A DNA stretch of 64,000 nucleotides from a virus: the IMG/VR virus record IMGVR_UViG_3300023174_004352, positions 1 through 64,000 of that record, one strand, 5' to 3'. Positions 1 through 10,800 of this stretch are shown piece by piece (position 1 is the first letter of the stretch; every line of letters starts with the position of its first letter). The translations under genes were made by a program, and so were the position numbers. Under the pieces are notes generated by a model. That model was given only the letters and a program-made list of their open reading frames with translations, searched no databases and was not told the DNA's origin.

Positions 1-780
1 AACTTGTACAATGCTGTTGTCGGCTTTTAGAAACTCTTCAGTAACTACCCAAATTTTAAACAAACGTTTAACTTCGTTTCTGCCGTCAGTGACTGTAACA
101 ACAAATGAATAAAATCTACTTAGGCGTCTAGGCACTTGACTTAGTTCGCTATAGTCATAGGTCAATGTGTCATACAGATAGTTATCAAAGCCATTAGACC
201 TAACTTCCATCTTGTCTAATGGAGTCACATCAAAGGCCGCTGTATCATACGCACCTGTAGTATTTCCGTACTCGACTGAAAATATAGGATCAGTAAATCC
301 GTATATACGACCAGACTTACTCAACACTAGTCCTGGAGGAAGCTGACCTCCCATGGGTGCAACATAATATTCTAAAACATCCCCTGCAATAACATCAGGA
401 TCATATGCTTCTAATTGAAAATCTATGTAACTGTTGTCAAGGACAAAATATGCTTCTGCTGGCCCAACATTTAAAAACCCTTCTTTAGTAACCCACTTTG
501 GAGAATCGGACCCGTCGACTGACATGGAAAATGTTCTATCTTCAATATCAACTCCGTCGTTTGCTCTGATGACAAATTTACTAACGGTCCATGTAATTAC
601 TTCAACAGGACTTCCAACAATTCTGCCGTTGATTAGTTTTAGTCCACGAGGAAGTGCGCCTGCAATAATAGAAAAACTTATTGGGCCTTGCGGCGAGGTT
701 GCATTGAGAGGGATGTCTAACGAATACCTCTCGACGAATGTGCCAAGACTACCGGCTGGAGTGACCCAGATAACTGCCAT
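1..780 (-). CDS. Ig-like virion structural protein, C-terminus cut by window edge
   Basis: The open frame starts at the ATG at 780 and runs off the left edge with 260 codons visible and no stop. It contains at least two repeats of the putative Ig type (He_PIG-like), each with a G-x-LP-x-GL core followed by G-R-I-x-G: GALPRGLKL near residue 47 and GQLPPGLVL near residue 126. Such domains are common in phage tail and fibre proteins and in adhesins. It is the last visible gene of the late structural operon, 9 nt after the preceding stop. The likely role is host recognition or tail decoration. The family is inferred from the repeats only. Confidence 0.6.
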   Translation of the reverse strand, partial: MAVIWVTPAGSLGTFVERYSLDIPLNATSPQGPISFSIIAGALPRGLKLINGRIVGSPVEVITWTVSKFVIRANDGVDIEDRTFSMSVDGSDSPKWVTKEGFLNVGPAEAYFVLDNSYIDFQLEAYDPDVIAGDVLEYYVAPMGGQLPPGLVLSKSGRIYGFTDPIFSVEYGNTTGAYDTAAFDVTPLDKMEVRSNGFDNYLYDTLTYDYSELSQVPRRLSRFYSFVVTVTDGRNEVKRLFKIWVVTEEFLKADNSIVQV

Positions 781-789
781 TATAGTTCC

Positions 790-1341
790 TTACAACGCAC
801 CAAGATCAACAGCAATGGATCCCGGATTTTCTATAGTACCAAAGTCGACGTTGGCAAATGTCAATGCCATCTGTAAAGGATTTTCAAATAAGCCATCACA
901 TCTTCCAAAATCTAATACTGTCAATATTTGAGCCAGGTCAAGTTTTGAGTCAACAGTAATAACTGATCCCACTGCGGTAACATCAATGTTATCACCGCCT
1001 TGAATGGTTAGCCTAGTTCCGCTTGACGCATTTACAATACCAACATCGGTATCTACTCTAACAAACGCATCTGGCTGTGTTGAATTGATAATCAGAGAAT
1101 TACCGCCGGCGTCGTCCTCAATAAGGATCTTTGTACCGGATACAAGTTTTTTAAATTCTAAATCAGGCCCGTTTTTTCTTTTAAAGATACCAAACCCAGT
1201 GGCACCTACGTTACTGGCAGTAGTTGTTAAACTGTCTCCTAGGGTTGCAAAATTTGCATTGACCTTTTGAAATGCGGTTCGGAGATCATCTCCTAGACCG
1301 TCATTGACTTGATTACCTAAATTTATTTGTTGTAATGGCAT
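790..1341 (-). CDS. Small tail/fibre protein with NDG-GDD-LR anchor
   Basis: A 183-residue protein. Its first 35 residues (NDGLGDDLRTAFQKVNANF) match the N-terminal module of the 2570-residue giant encoded at 4819-12531. The remainder is beta-rich with Thr, Val and Gly, as in fibre proteins. The shared module is probably an attachment segment to a common baseplate or fibre partner (inference). A late-promoter octamer (TTAAATAT, 1361-1368) and a weak GAGAG ribosome site precede the ATG. No enzymatic motif is seen. Confidence 0.6.
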   Translation of the reverse strand: MPLQQINLGNQVNDGLGDDLRTAFQKVNANFATLGDSLTTTASNVGATGFGIFKRKNGPDLEFKKLVSGTKILIEDDAGGNSLIINSTQPDAFVRVDTDVGIVNASSGTRLTIQGGDNIDVTAVGSVITVDSKLDLAQILTVLDFGRCDGLFENPLQMALTFANVDFGTIENPGSIAVDLGAL

Positions 1342-1360
1342 AAGTTACGCTCTCTTTTGT

Positions 1361-1368
1361 ATATTTAA
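1361..1368 (-). promoter_or_regulatory. T4-type late promoter octamer
   Basis: TTAAATAT on the minus strand, overlapping the stop codon of the protease gene and 19 nt upstream of the 790-1341 start. It matches the T4 late consensus TATAAATA in the core TAAATA. Confidence 0.5.
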
Positions 1369-2885
1369 CCTTGTTTTATTCCACCACCACTGCTAAAGCC
1401 AACATCTTTGCCGTAGGGCCAAAACATAAACTTATTTGCCTGTCCCAAAAGACTTCTGAAGTTTGTATAATCATTATTTAGATTAGTGGTGGATAATTTG
1501 TTTTCTTTAGATGCTACGTTAGATAACCAATCTTTGCATTGTTGTGCAGTTGCTCTAGGGTTTAATTGTAAAAACAATGCCAACATTCCTGTTACTTGCG
1601 GAGCAGCCATTGATGTTCCACTTATCCTACAAATTTTATATGCAGCGTTAAATGGGTATGTGCTGTTGTAGCCAGGGAATCCTGTAGAATTTGTTGAGCT
1701 AGTGATATTAGTTCCAGGGGCAGCAATATGAACTCCGGGACCGCGCTCTGATCCATATGCTATTTGTTCATTACTGCCACTAGCCGTGCTGTCGCTGTTA
1801 GCCACTAATATAGTGTCCGGACTCCAAGGACTACCACTTCTATGATAATAAATTGGCTGACCAGCGGAGACTGCTCCAAGGGCCCAACTGGTAGAATATG
1901 TATAATTGTTGTCCCAGTCTACGCCATTGGGTGCTTCAATTTTGTGATAGTAATTTCCCGCTGCTCGAACGCAAATTACTCCAGCATCAGTTAGTTCTTG
2001 TTGGTTGACATCATCTGGAGTATAGGTAAAATTGTGTGTGCTATTTACTTGCCCAACAGCACTACTAGCCAAGTTTGTAAAAGTAGTAGTTCCACGATAG
2101 GTCCTTGAAACCATTTGGCCGCCATAACCGCCATTGTTATAGTACCATCGATAACCCCAGCTGGCATTTAAAATAGTAGGTCGTTTGATTCCTGTTTTTG
2201 GGTCAACTGGTTTATTTAAATGCCATGTTTTAACTAGGTCAAATGCATCAGCTCCCAGTTGGTCATAGCGTATACTATAGATGGTAGCGCCTTTGGCCCA
2301 CCCGTAGGTTTTTCCAGCAACGATTCCTGCTACATGTGATCCGTGATCGCCCACATCGCCGTAGTGTCCCGAAGGCATAGATCCAGCAACTCCAGCAGCC
2401 TTATACCAGTCATGTTGAATGTATCTAGTCTTTCCTTCGTAATCTTCCCATTCTGGATGTCCACTAACAACACCGTTGTCCTGGATAACAATGTCTACGC
2501 CAGTTCCATCTATACAATAAGGATATTGTGTTCCTGGAGAGCTTTCAATATTTTCTAGCACACATCGACGTAATCCCCAATTTACGTTGCTGTTGACTAT
2601 TCCTGTTGTTCTATTAAAATCTGCAGTTTGTATTGCCCCGTAACCTTTAAGTTCTAACGGAGCAGGGATCGCCACAGCCGCTACTCGAGGATCGTTTTGT
2701 AGGACGGCTGCTTCTTCATCTGTGAGAGCATAGTGACAACAGCGTTGACTCAGATCTCTATTGTTGACAATGTCAACCCTACGATCAGGTACAAATGTAA
2801 GACCGTTGGTAGTTGACTCCATCTCTGACCAAAACTGGTCATAGTCTACGTCTTTGTTTAGGGCAACAATGTATTCTTTTGTCAT
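1365..2885 (-). CDS. Subtilisin-like serine protease (S8) in the tail module
   Basis: A 506-residue subtilase with an intact triad: Asp136 (IVIQDNG), His181 (GDHGSHVAG) and Ser425 (SGTSMAAP), plus the oxyanion Asn311 (AAGN). The first 110 residues resemble a propeptide or chaperone region. No signal peptide is evident, so it probably acts inside the assembling virion or as a virion component. It sits between two tail genes. Its start overlaps the stop of the upstream tail gene as TAATG, implying coupled translation. Possible roles are processing of tail proteins or attack on host surface protein (both inference). The S8 assignment is firm; the role is not. Confidence 0.9.
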   Translation of the reverse strand: MTKEYIVALNKDVDYDQFWSEMESTTNGLTFVPDRRVDIVNNRDLSQRCCHYALTDEEAAVLQNDPRVAAVAIPAPLELKGYGAIQTADFNRTTGIVNSNVNWGLRRCVLENIESSPGTQYPYCIDGTGVDIVIQDNGVVSGHPEWEDYEGKTRYIQHDWYKAAGVAGSMPSGHYGDVGDHGSHVAGIVAGKTYGWAKGATIYSIRYDQLGADAFDLVKTWHLNKPVDPKTGIKRPTILNASWGYRWYYNNGGYGGQMVSRTYRGTTTFTNLASSAVGQVNSTHNFTYTPDDVNQQELTDAGVICVRAAGNYYHKIEAPNGVDWDNNYTYSTSWALGAVSAGQPIYYHRSGSPWSPDTILVANSDSTASGSNEQIAYGSERGPGVHIAAPGTNITSSTNSTGFPGYNSTYPFNAAYKICRISGTSMAAPQVTGMLALFLQLNPRATAQQCKDWLSNVASKENKLSTTNLNNDYTNFRSLLGQANKFMFWPYGKDVGFSSGGGIKQG

Positions 2886-4819
2886 TATGCAGCGGCTCCA
2901 GTATCAATGTTTATCCAAGCACCGTTTTGATATCCTTGGATTTTATTTTCTGTGGTATTATAAATTAAATCACCGTTTTGAGCAGTAAGTAAGTTTCTTG
3001 CAGTAGTGGTCAAAGATGCTAATCTAAAAGGACTTTGTGTAACAACCACAGCATTGCCTGCGGTTAGATTCAAGTTGGTCACGCTGGAAACTTCTGGAAC
3101 ACCAACTGAATCTGTGATAAATGATTTTGCTCTAACACTGTTTCTAACCACTAATTCGTTTTCAATTACCACATCGCTTTGGAATGTGGTGATAGGTACA
3201 ATAGTAAGTCCTGTACTATCTGTATTGGTAATTGTTGATCCTGTAAATTTAACAGCACCTACAATTACACTATTAGTTGCGCCAACAATTTGTAAAGGAG
3301 TTACTATAGAACCCGCTGACATAACTTTTATATTGATATTTGAACTTTCTGTGCCATTACCTATGTTAGTAACTTGTGTATCTAAATAGGCAACCCCTAA
3401 GTTAGGACTGGCCGTAGTAGAAGCTCTAAACACTAATCTAGGACCAAAATCTCCGTTTGCAGGTGACGCTCGATAGGCAGCAAATTCTGCATTAGCATAT
3501 TGCGATCCGCTAATTTTTGTTGCACCTCTAAAAATTCTATCAGTGCCAACTTCGACATTAAAATAATTTTGTGCTGGAGTTCCGGAGTATAGTTCAACAG
3601 CAGAGATACTGGGTAATGTTCCGTTCACACCAACGGTAACACTATCACCTGTGGCATCAGTGGTCATTGTAATACCAGTTCCGTTTACCAATGTTAGTGT
3701 ATCGGCACCAGCGTCTGCAACTACGGGACTTTGTCCGGCTATTGTTACTGTGCCAAATGTATAATTTGTAATAGCACCAACAGATCCGTTGTAGCTGGTT
3801 ACTCCGGTATTTGACAATGTAATACTACCAGTGGATGCGCTCACTCCTAGACCAGTTCCGCCAGTAAGGCTAGTAACACCGGTATTAGTCAATGTGACAG
3901 ACCCCGACCCTCTTGACACACTAATGCCTGTACCACCACCAAGACTGGTAACACCGGTATTGGTAATAGTTAAAATATTAGCGCCGCTGGTAACAATACT
4001 AACACCGTCACCGTTTACCAACGATAGTGTATCACCGCTGTTTCTTGGATCTAATGTGTTGCCAGATGGCGCACTGATAAATCTCCATATACTTTGAACA
4101 ATGTTAGGGGCAGAATTACTAATAGTTACTGTGGTGCCTACTCGAGTGATATTCAATCCACCTTGGTCACCCAATGCTATACTTGTAACACCAGTGTTGC
4201 TGATAGTCACTGTTCCTGTATTATTGTTTAACGAAATACCAGCACCTGCTAGTGCCGAAGTCACTCCGGAGTTGGTAAATGTTACAGCTCCTGTTGATGC
4301 GCTTACAGACATGCCCGCACCGGCCACTGCTGAGGTCACTCCGGAATTAGTAAATGTCACAGTATCAGTAAGAGCATTGGTTGTTATAGCAATACCTGAT
4401 CCTGCTAAGGTTAGTGATGCTGTGGTGTTGTCAGCAACTACTGTGGCCTGTCCGCCCACAACTATATTTTTAAATGCTGCTACAGCCGGATCTTTAATTA
4501 GAGCCCCGCCAATAGTTGAACCTGCTGGCAAATTTACAATTGTGCCTGTAGAAGATATTTGGGCAGTACCTAAATGGATAGTATTACCGATTAGATATAA
4601 ATCTCTCCATCGTTTACTAGAACTACCTAGGTCGTAAGCACCTGATGATCCTGGAATAATACTTGAGGATACTCCTGACAGATCAACAGGACCGCCTCCA
4701 CCGCCTCCACCGCCTCCAGCATACAATTCAACAAAGTTATCGTTGATGTGTTGAAAGGCTTCGTTGATGGTGTCCCAGTATATGGGAGGATTTTTTGGAT
4801 CAATAATTTTTCTAGCCAT
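2885..4819 (-). CDS. Repeat-rich tail/fibre protein with MARKIID N-terminus
   Basis: A 644-residue protein starting MARKIID, the same first seven residues as the giant just upstream, followed by the INEAFQHINDNFVELY anchor. A run of nine Gly lies near residue 40. About six copies of a roughly 24-residue unit follow (N-S/T-GVTS, then GAG or GTG, then TG-x-VT), giving visible DNA repeats at about 3780-4370. The C-terminus (LLTAQNGDLIYNTTENKIQG) resembles fibre tip modules of marine T4-like phages. The start overlaps the preceding stop as TAATG. The likely role is a tail-fibre or baseplate-attached structural protein. Confidence 0.75.
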   Translation of the reverse strand: MARKIIDPKNPPIYWDTINEAFQHINDNFVELYAGGGGGGGGGPVDLSGVSSSIIPGSSGAYDLGSSSKRWRDLYLIGNTIHLGTAQISSTGTIVNLPAGSTIGGALIKDPAVAAFKNIVVGGQATVVADNTTASLTLAGSGIAITTNALTDTVTFTNSGVTSAVAGAGMSVSASTGAVTFTNSGVTSALAGAGISLNNNTGTVTISNTGVTSIALGDQGGLNITRVGTTVTISNSAPNIVQSIWRFISAPSGNTLDPRNSGDTLSLVNGDGVSIVTSGANILTITNTGVTSLGGGTGISVSRGSGSVTLTNTGVTSLTGGTGLGVSASTGSITLSNTGVTSYNGSVGAITNYTFGTVTIAGQSPVVADAGADTLTLVNGTGITMTTDATGDSVTVGVNGTLPSISAVELYSGTPAQNYFNVEVGTDRIFRGATKISGSQYANAEFAAYRASPANGDFGPRLVFRASTTASPNLGVAYLDTQVTNIGNGTESSNINIKVMSAGSIVTPLQIVGATNSVIVGAVKFTGSTITNTDSTGLTIVPITTFQSDVVIENELVVRNSVRAKSFITDSVGVPEVSSVTNLNLTAGNAVVVTQSPFRLASLTTTARNLLTAQNGDLIYNTTENKIQGYQNGAWINIDTGAAA

Positions 4820-7800
4820 TATGTTCTTCCTACGGCAACCTCAATGGTGCCAACATGATTTGAATCGTAATTTTCTAACGCTTTACCTACGACTGTTCCT
4901 GTTCGAGCATTTCCTCCCGCTGAAACAGCAACACCTGGTATGTGGCTAGTTATTAGTAAATCGCCCTTAGCAATTTTTCCTGCAACTTTACAAGGTACAC
5001 GACCTTGCAATGCTATAAGGTTCTTGTCACCTGGGCAAGCACCGTACATTGAATATGCAGCAGTATCACTGACCACGCCCGCAATTCTATGATCTTCTTT
5101 AGCAGTTGCAATTGTTACTTCCTTGTCCCCACCAAATACCAGCACAGTTCCTACTTCATATTCTTTATCGCCTTCGTAGTACTCAGCTAGGTCAGCGGAG
5201 TATGTGGCCTGCATTCTTGAACCTGCACCGTTTAATGTCCAACGACCAGTTATGGTAGCATTTGTTGTAGCAGATCCTGCTGTGATAGCAGTGACCTGGA
5301 TACTAGATGCTGTAATTGGAGCAGGGTTGAAACCGTCCTGAGTTCTAAACGAGTGAGCGTTGTTATCGTAGTAGGTGGTTTTATCAGCAGCCAGGGTACC
5401 GTCACCAATCAACACACCTCCGTTACCGTTCCAACCATAAACACGAGTTGAGCCGCCAGTTGCGGATGACACACGGGCAAGTGTTAGAACGCCTGCCGAA
5501 TCGGTGATCAATTTCAATTTAATGTCTTGAAGTGTAAGTGTTCTTGATGCAAAGTCACCGTTACTGTCTCTGCGTACAAGTGTACTTGCTGTATTATTAG
5601 AATCGTCTGAAATCAAAGCATAGTCACTATCTGCTACTGCGCTAGATGTGTTGACACGTTTTAGAATACCTGCTCCAGCATTGTATTGACTCTTTTTAAT
5701 TGCCAGTCCACCGTCAACAATGTTGGCATACGAGACTGTGGTAATGTTATCAGTGGTAACTGAGTTATTACCTAATACAGATTTTTGTGCAATCTGCGCA
5801 ATCTTACTTGTGGCAATTCCGTTATCTTTTATTGTAGCCCAGCCGTTGGTAACATCAAATTGGCCGCTGTCAAAACTTGCAAGACCTCTGTCAGCTTGTG
5901 TGATGCCAGTGGCATTGACTCTGCCAGTGGCAGCATTTAATGTCAGCTTACTTTGTGCAATAGCAGCAGATGCGTTGATATCAGCATTGACAATAGTACC
6001 GGCAACAATTTGAGCACTCAATTGACGAGTCGACGGATTCAATGTTAGCGTAATGTCACCAGTTACAGTAGCATTGATGGCATTATTTCCAGTGCCTGTA
6101 AATGCTATTAGATCAGCAGATCCAATGCTGGTAATAGTAAATTCTTGCAAATTGCTAAATGTTAAACTTCGTAAGTTGACTGCATCGGTTGGAGCAACAG
6201 GATTAGCCACGTTAGAAATTACATTGCTACCAAGATCCAAAATACCTTTCATCGGTAGCTGGCCATCTAATGCCAAGAATCCTCCGGTAAATGCTGGAAT
6301 TAAATTAGTGGCAGTTATAGGAACGCCAGTGTGACTTAGTCCCAGTCTACGTTCAACGTAGGTACGTGTTGCATTTTCAGTTGGTACCGTATCAGTTGCG
6401 TTGTCTGACATTGCTGAGTCTGTGGAGAATTCAGCAATAGGAACACCTCGTTTAAATCCTAGTCCGTCTAAGTTACTTAGAGCAATCGCCGCTGCAAATG
6501 TAACACGACCAGTACCTTGGTCAACTCGGAAATACGGTCCAACGTTAAAGTTACCAAATTGGTCAGTGGTCACATAGAACACACGACCTGATCCACGCTC
6601 TTGTGTTTCTGCCGCAGCATTTAATGGATTTACAGCAGCACCATAAATTTCATTTGGATAGTTAGTGTCGGCGTATGATCCAGTACCAATTTCTAGTAAG
6701 TCATGACCAGTAACACGAGTCAACGAAATACGAATAGTCAATGTACCTGCGGCACCTGCCGTTCTCTTTGGCACAGCAGATTTTAGTGAAGGTGAAGATC
6801 CAAATGCAACAACACTGTATTCTAATGGTTTGTCCAGAGTCAATCGAGCATAGGCAGCACCTGTGACTGTTTCGTCTTGATAGCCAGTTACAACGTATTC
6901 TGTACCTACCCAAACTAATTTTGTTCCTATGATCCTAGATTTGTCCGTAGGACCAACTGGCACAACAGCAAAGTTAGTATCGCCAACACGGCCCTTTACT
7001 CTACCATAATAAATTGTTCCACTTGCAGAACCAGATGTACCAATAACAGTACCGCCTGGTGTTAAACTAATTTGGAAACTGTTTGCAGTATAGCCTGTAG
7101 AAATAACAAAATAATGTCTAGTGTCGACCATACCAGTTGGTAGTGTACCACCAACACTTGAGAATTTAATTGCATCTCCTACACTTAGTCCATGGCCGGT
7201 AACGTTGATCACTGTGGTTGTTGATACAGTAATAGTACACTGTATTGGCCCGCCAGTAAACACACCAGTCATTGTACCTGATGCATTAGTTACAGCTAGA
7301 TTGGAACTGCCTAATGCTGTGCTAATGGCTATCTGCGGAGCAGGAGTTGCTGTACCTGTGGCAACAACACTCTGTTGAGTGATCGATCCAGTGCCACCAC
7401 TTGTATATGTGAATTGAACAGTACTTGCCGCTGTAATCACCACGTTGGCTTGATCAACAAGACTGGTGCCAGCTATAGTAACCAGTTGTCCAGAAGTCAA
7501 CCCGTGTGCTTGAAGAGCTTGAACATAAGTTGGTGTAACGTTACTGTATGTGCCAGGGTTACTTGGATAGCTTAGTGTGATAGTTGTAATGGCTGCGGTA
7601 GTACCAGTAATGCTACCAGTGGCAGTCGACAAGGTGACGGTGCTGCCACTTACTATTCCTGTCTGTGTGGGGCTTACTGTAAATTGTGGCGCCGGTGTAG
7701 TATATGACCCTGACACTGATGTTGTATTGATGGTGCCTGCAACAACAGAAGTAAATGTAAACGAATTAGCACCGGTCACAGTAACCAACACGTTGTTTTG

Positions 7801-10800
7801 ATCAAGCAGGCCTGTGCCTGTAATGGACACAGTTTGGTTGCTTACTAAATTGTGCGCTACCACAGTAACAATGGTAGCAGTGGTGCTTGATCGAGCAACA
7901 GTACTGATCAATATTTGAGCAGTACTCACAACGCTACCTACCCAGTAAGTTGTAGCAGTTAGTCCACCAAGCGAGCCGCTCATGGTAATTGGCTGACCAA
8001 CCACAATACCACTGACGCTGTTTGCTGTGATCAAGTTGCTGGTAGTAGTTGTTGCACTGATTGATAGAGAAGCAACACCAGTTACTGTTACTGCGGTTGA
8101 CAAGAAATTGCCGTTATATGCACTTGTAGTATTTCCGTAAACAGAGTAATATAATCCAACTACAGGAGTAGTAGATAATGTTGGCAAACATAATGTTACA
8201 AGATACGGACCAGTTCCTGTTTTAGTAGCAAATGCACTGGCTGTTATTAGCGCACCTGTACCAGTGTTTACCGTTACTGTGTTTGAAGTTCTAGAAACGT
8301 TGGCAATAGTTTGAGCTGCGGTGTTTGATACAAATGTTGTATAATACTGAGTGCTATTAGATATACTTCCAAAACTAGTGCCAGAAAAATTAGCTCTCAT
8401 TCCAGTCTGGATACCTACGACTGACGCTAGAGTAATATAGCTGCCTGTAGCATACGAGTTTGTAGCTGTGGTAGATTTAGATGCATACTCGTTGGCCTGC
8501 CAGATTGTGATATCGACATAGTTGTAGTTCTCACGCAATGTGGTTCTTGCAAGACCGTATGCGTAATAAGACAATGTTCCCGAACCTGCAACAGTGACCG
8601 CAATAGGATTACCGTTTTTAGAAGTAGAGACTCTAAATTGATTGGTAGTTAGCCCGCTTTCAATAACATAATATGAAACGGTAGCGGAAATGCCAGTTGG
8701 TAATGTTCCAGTAGATACAAATCTAATAATGTAGTTTGCCAGTAGTCCGTGTGCCGATACTGTGGAAAACACCGCAGGGTTCGCAACGGTTACTGTAACA
8801 GTGGTGTTGGCCGCTGGATCAGTGTACGCACTAAATTGCAATACGCGATATACTTCACTAGATTCATTTAGTAACAGCGCAGTAGATGGACGAGTAGCAA
8901 CTTCAACAACGTCGCCAGTTAGTACTACCTGTGAATTTGATCTAATGGTTACCTTGGTAGCATCAGGAATAACATAAACTAGACCTGCTGAGGTAGTATT
9001 ACCGGTAGCAGAAATATTGATTTTAGCAACACCTGCAGGGAGATCAGCAGTACTGACAGAGTTTACTGAATATCTATAAAGATTTCCATCGCTGTGGATA
9101 ACCTCTAATTCTCCGTTATCCAACGGTACATAGGTGTAGTTGTTGACATACAATGACAGTCCGCCTGATGTGTTTGCATAAGCCGGCGCAGGAGAATAAA
9201 CAGTAGCACCTTGCGACATATCATGGTATAGTGTAACCGGTGTAGGAATTTCTAGTGGGTCACTTCCTTCAGCAACCAGAGCATACACACCGTGAGCACT
9301 TGAACCTGCAATACTACGAATTTGTCCACCATTCAATGAATAGTAAGAAATGTAACAGTAGTAGGTAAACATTGACACAGCTTCAGTCAATCCGCCGTTA
9401 GTTACCACTAGTCCGTAGCCCATGTCGTTGATCTGTGTGTAGTCATTGGACAACATAGATCTGTTACCTGGCATCAATACTTCGTATACTCGATCAAAAC
9501 TAATTGTGCCGCTACCAGTTGTTGTAATTTCTATACCAGTTAGCGATCCAGGTGTGTCAGTAATTTTAAAACTGTTTGGCCCAAAGTCTGTAGCAATAAC
9601 ATAATATTGTTTATTGGCTATCAACGGAGCAGGCAATGTTCCTGTGCTACTGAATATTATAGTGGCACCAATTTGTAAGTAGTGGCTAGCACAAGTGAAT
9701 ACGCTTGGAGCACCTAGTGAAACAGAAACAGCTCTTAGACCAACAGGATATGTAAATGGTGTTACTTCGTCAAGAACAAATTGTGCAGTAGAACCACTTG
9801 GACTAAATGTATAATCTCGAACGTAGTTGATACGATATACTGCATCGTTTACAATAAAGCTGGCTGGCAGATTTGGAAATCTATCTAGCCCAGTAACTCT
9901 AAAACGTGTATTACTAGCCACTGAGTTTACGATAACTCTTTCACTGATTTTAAATTGCAAGTTACCAGTAAAGCCGTCAACAAACATACCACCCGCAAAT
10001 CGTTGTCTACCAGTACTCTTTGAGAATGATGCACACTCTTGTGCATAAGGTGATTTGGCAAGAATTTGACCCGCCGGATCAAGCACCATCATGAAGCCGC
10101 CTTGGCCTTGTGCAGTGACCCTTCTTAGGATAACAGCATCGTTACAAAGGAACACGTCAAGTTGATCGTTGTCTTTTGGATAGTTTACACTATTCGAGTT
10201 GCTGATAACATCAACAATAGCAGAAACTAACGAAGTTATAACTGCGCCGGATCCTGTTTCTGCCGTATATGCAAGATCAATGGTTTGACTTCTAAGAGTA
10301 TTATACACAGGATCAATGGCAGTGTTTCCAATAACCTGTTGCGCCAAGAAATCAATATAATTGATTGCGGCCACAGTTTGAGATAATTGAACTCCAATTG
10401 CAACAGAAGGATCTCCAAGAGAGCTGATAGGTCCTTTATATTTTAATGCCGCTGATATAGTTCTATTAAATCCACCATATTTTAAATCATAGATAATAGA
10501 ATCAACAATCAAACCAACGTCACGTTTACATAAATCTGAATTGTAGGTAAATGCACTATTGAAAGGTGATGAGTTTGTGGCAACTTTGTGTGCGATCCAT
10601 GCGATTACTTCTTCTTGCATGAATTCTTTGTTTAAAGATACTAACTCTGCGGTCGATGTGTAAAATCCTTTATTGTTGACTATTGGATAAACCGGTTGTG
10701 TGCTGTCACTTAGATAGTGATATCCAAATAATTGAGAGGCCGTAGTCAACCCGTCAAACGTCATTTCTCTTCTAAATTTTTGGAATACCCATGGACTTGA

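Noticed and set aside
434-931. 165-codon plus-strand open frame
   Set aside because: Antisense to two clear minus-strand tail genes; no ribosome site and a low-complexity composition mirrored from the real genes.
3780-4370. Possible CRISPR or non-coding repeat array
   Set aside because: The repeats are in-frame protein repeats of the 2885-4819 tail gene, not spaced by unique spacers.
4101-4637. 178-codon plus-strand open frame
   Set aside because: Shadow of the repeat-rich tail gene; rich in Val, Pro and Thr as expected from reversed Thr/Gly repeats.
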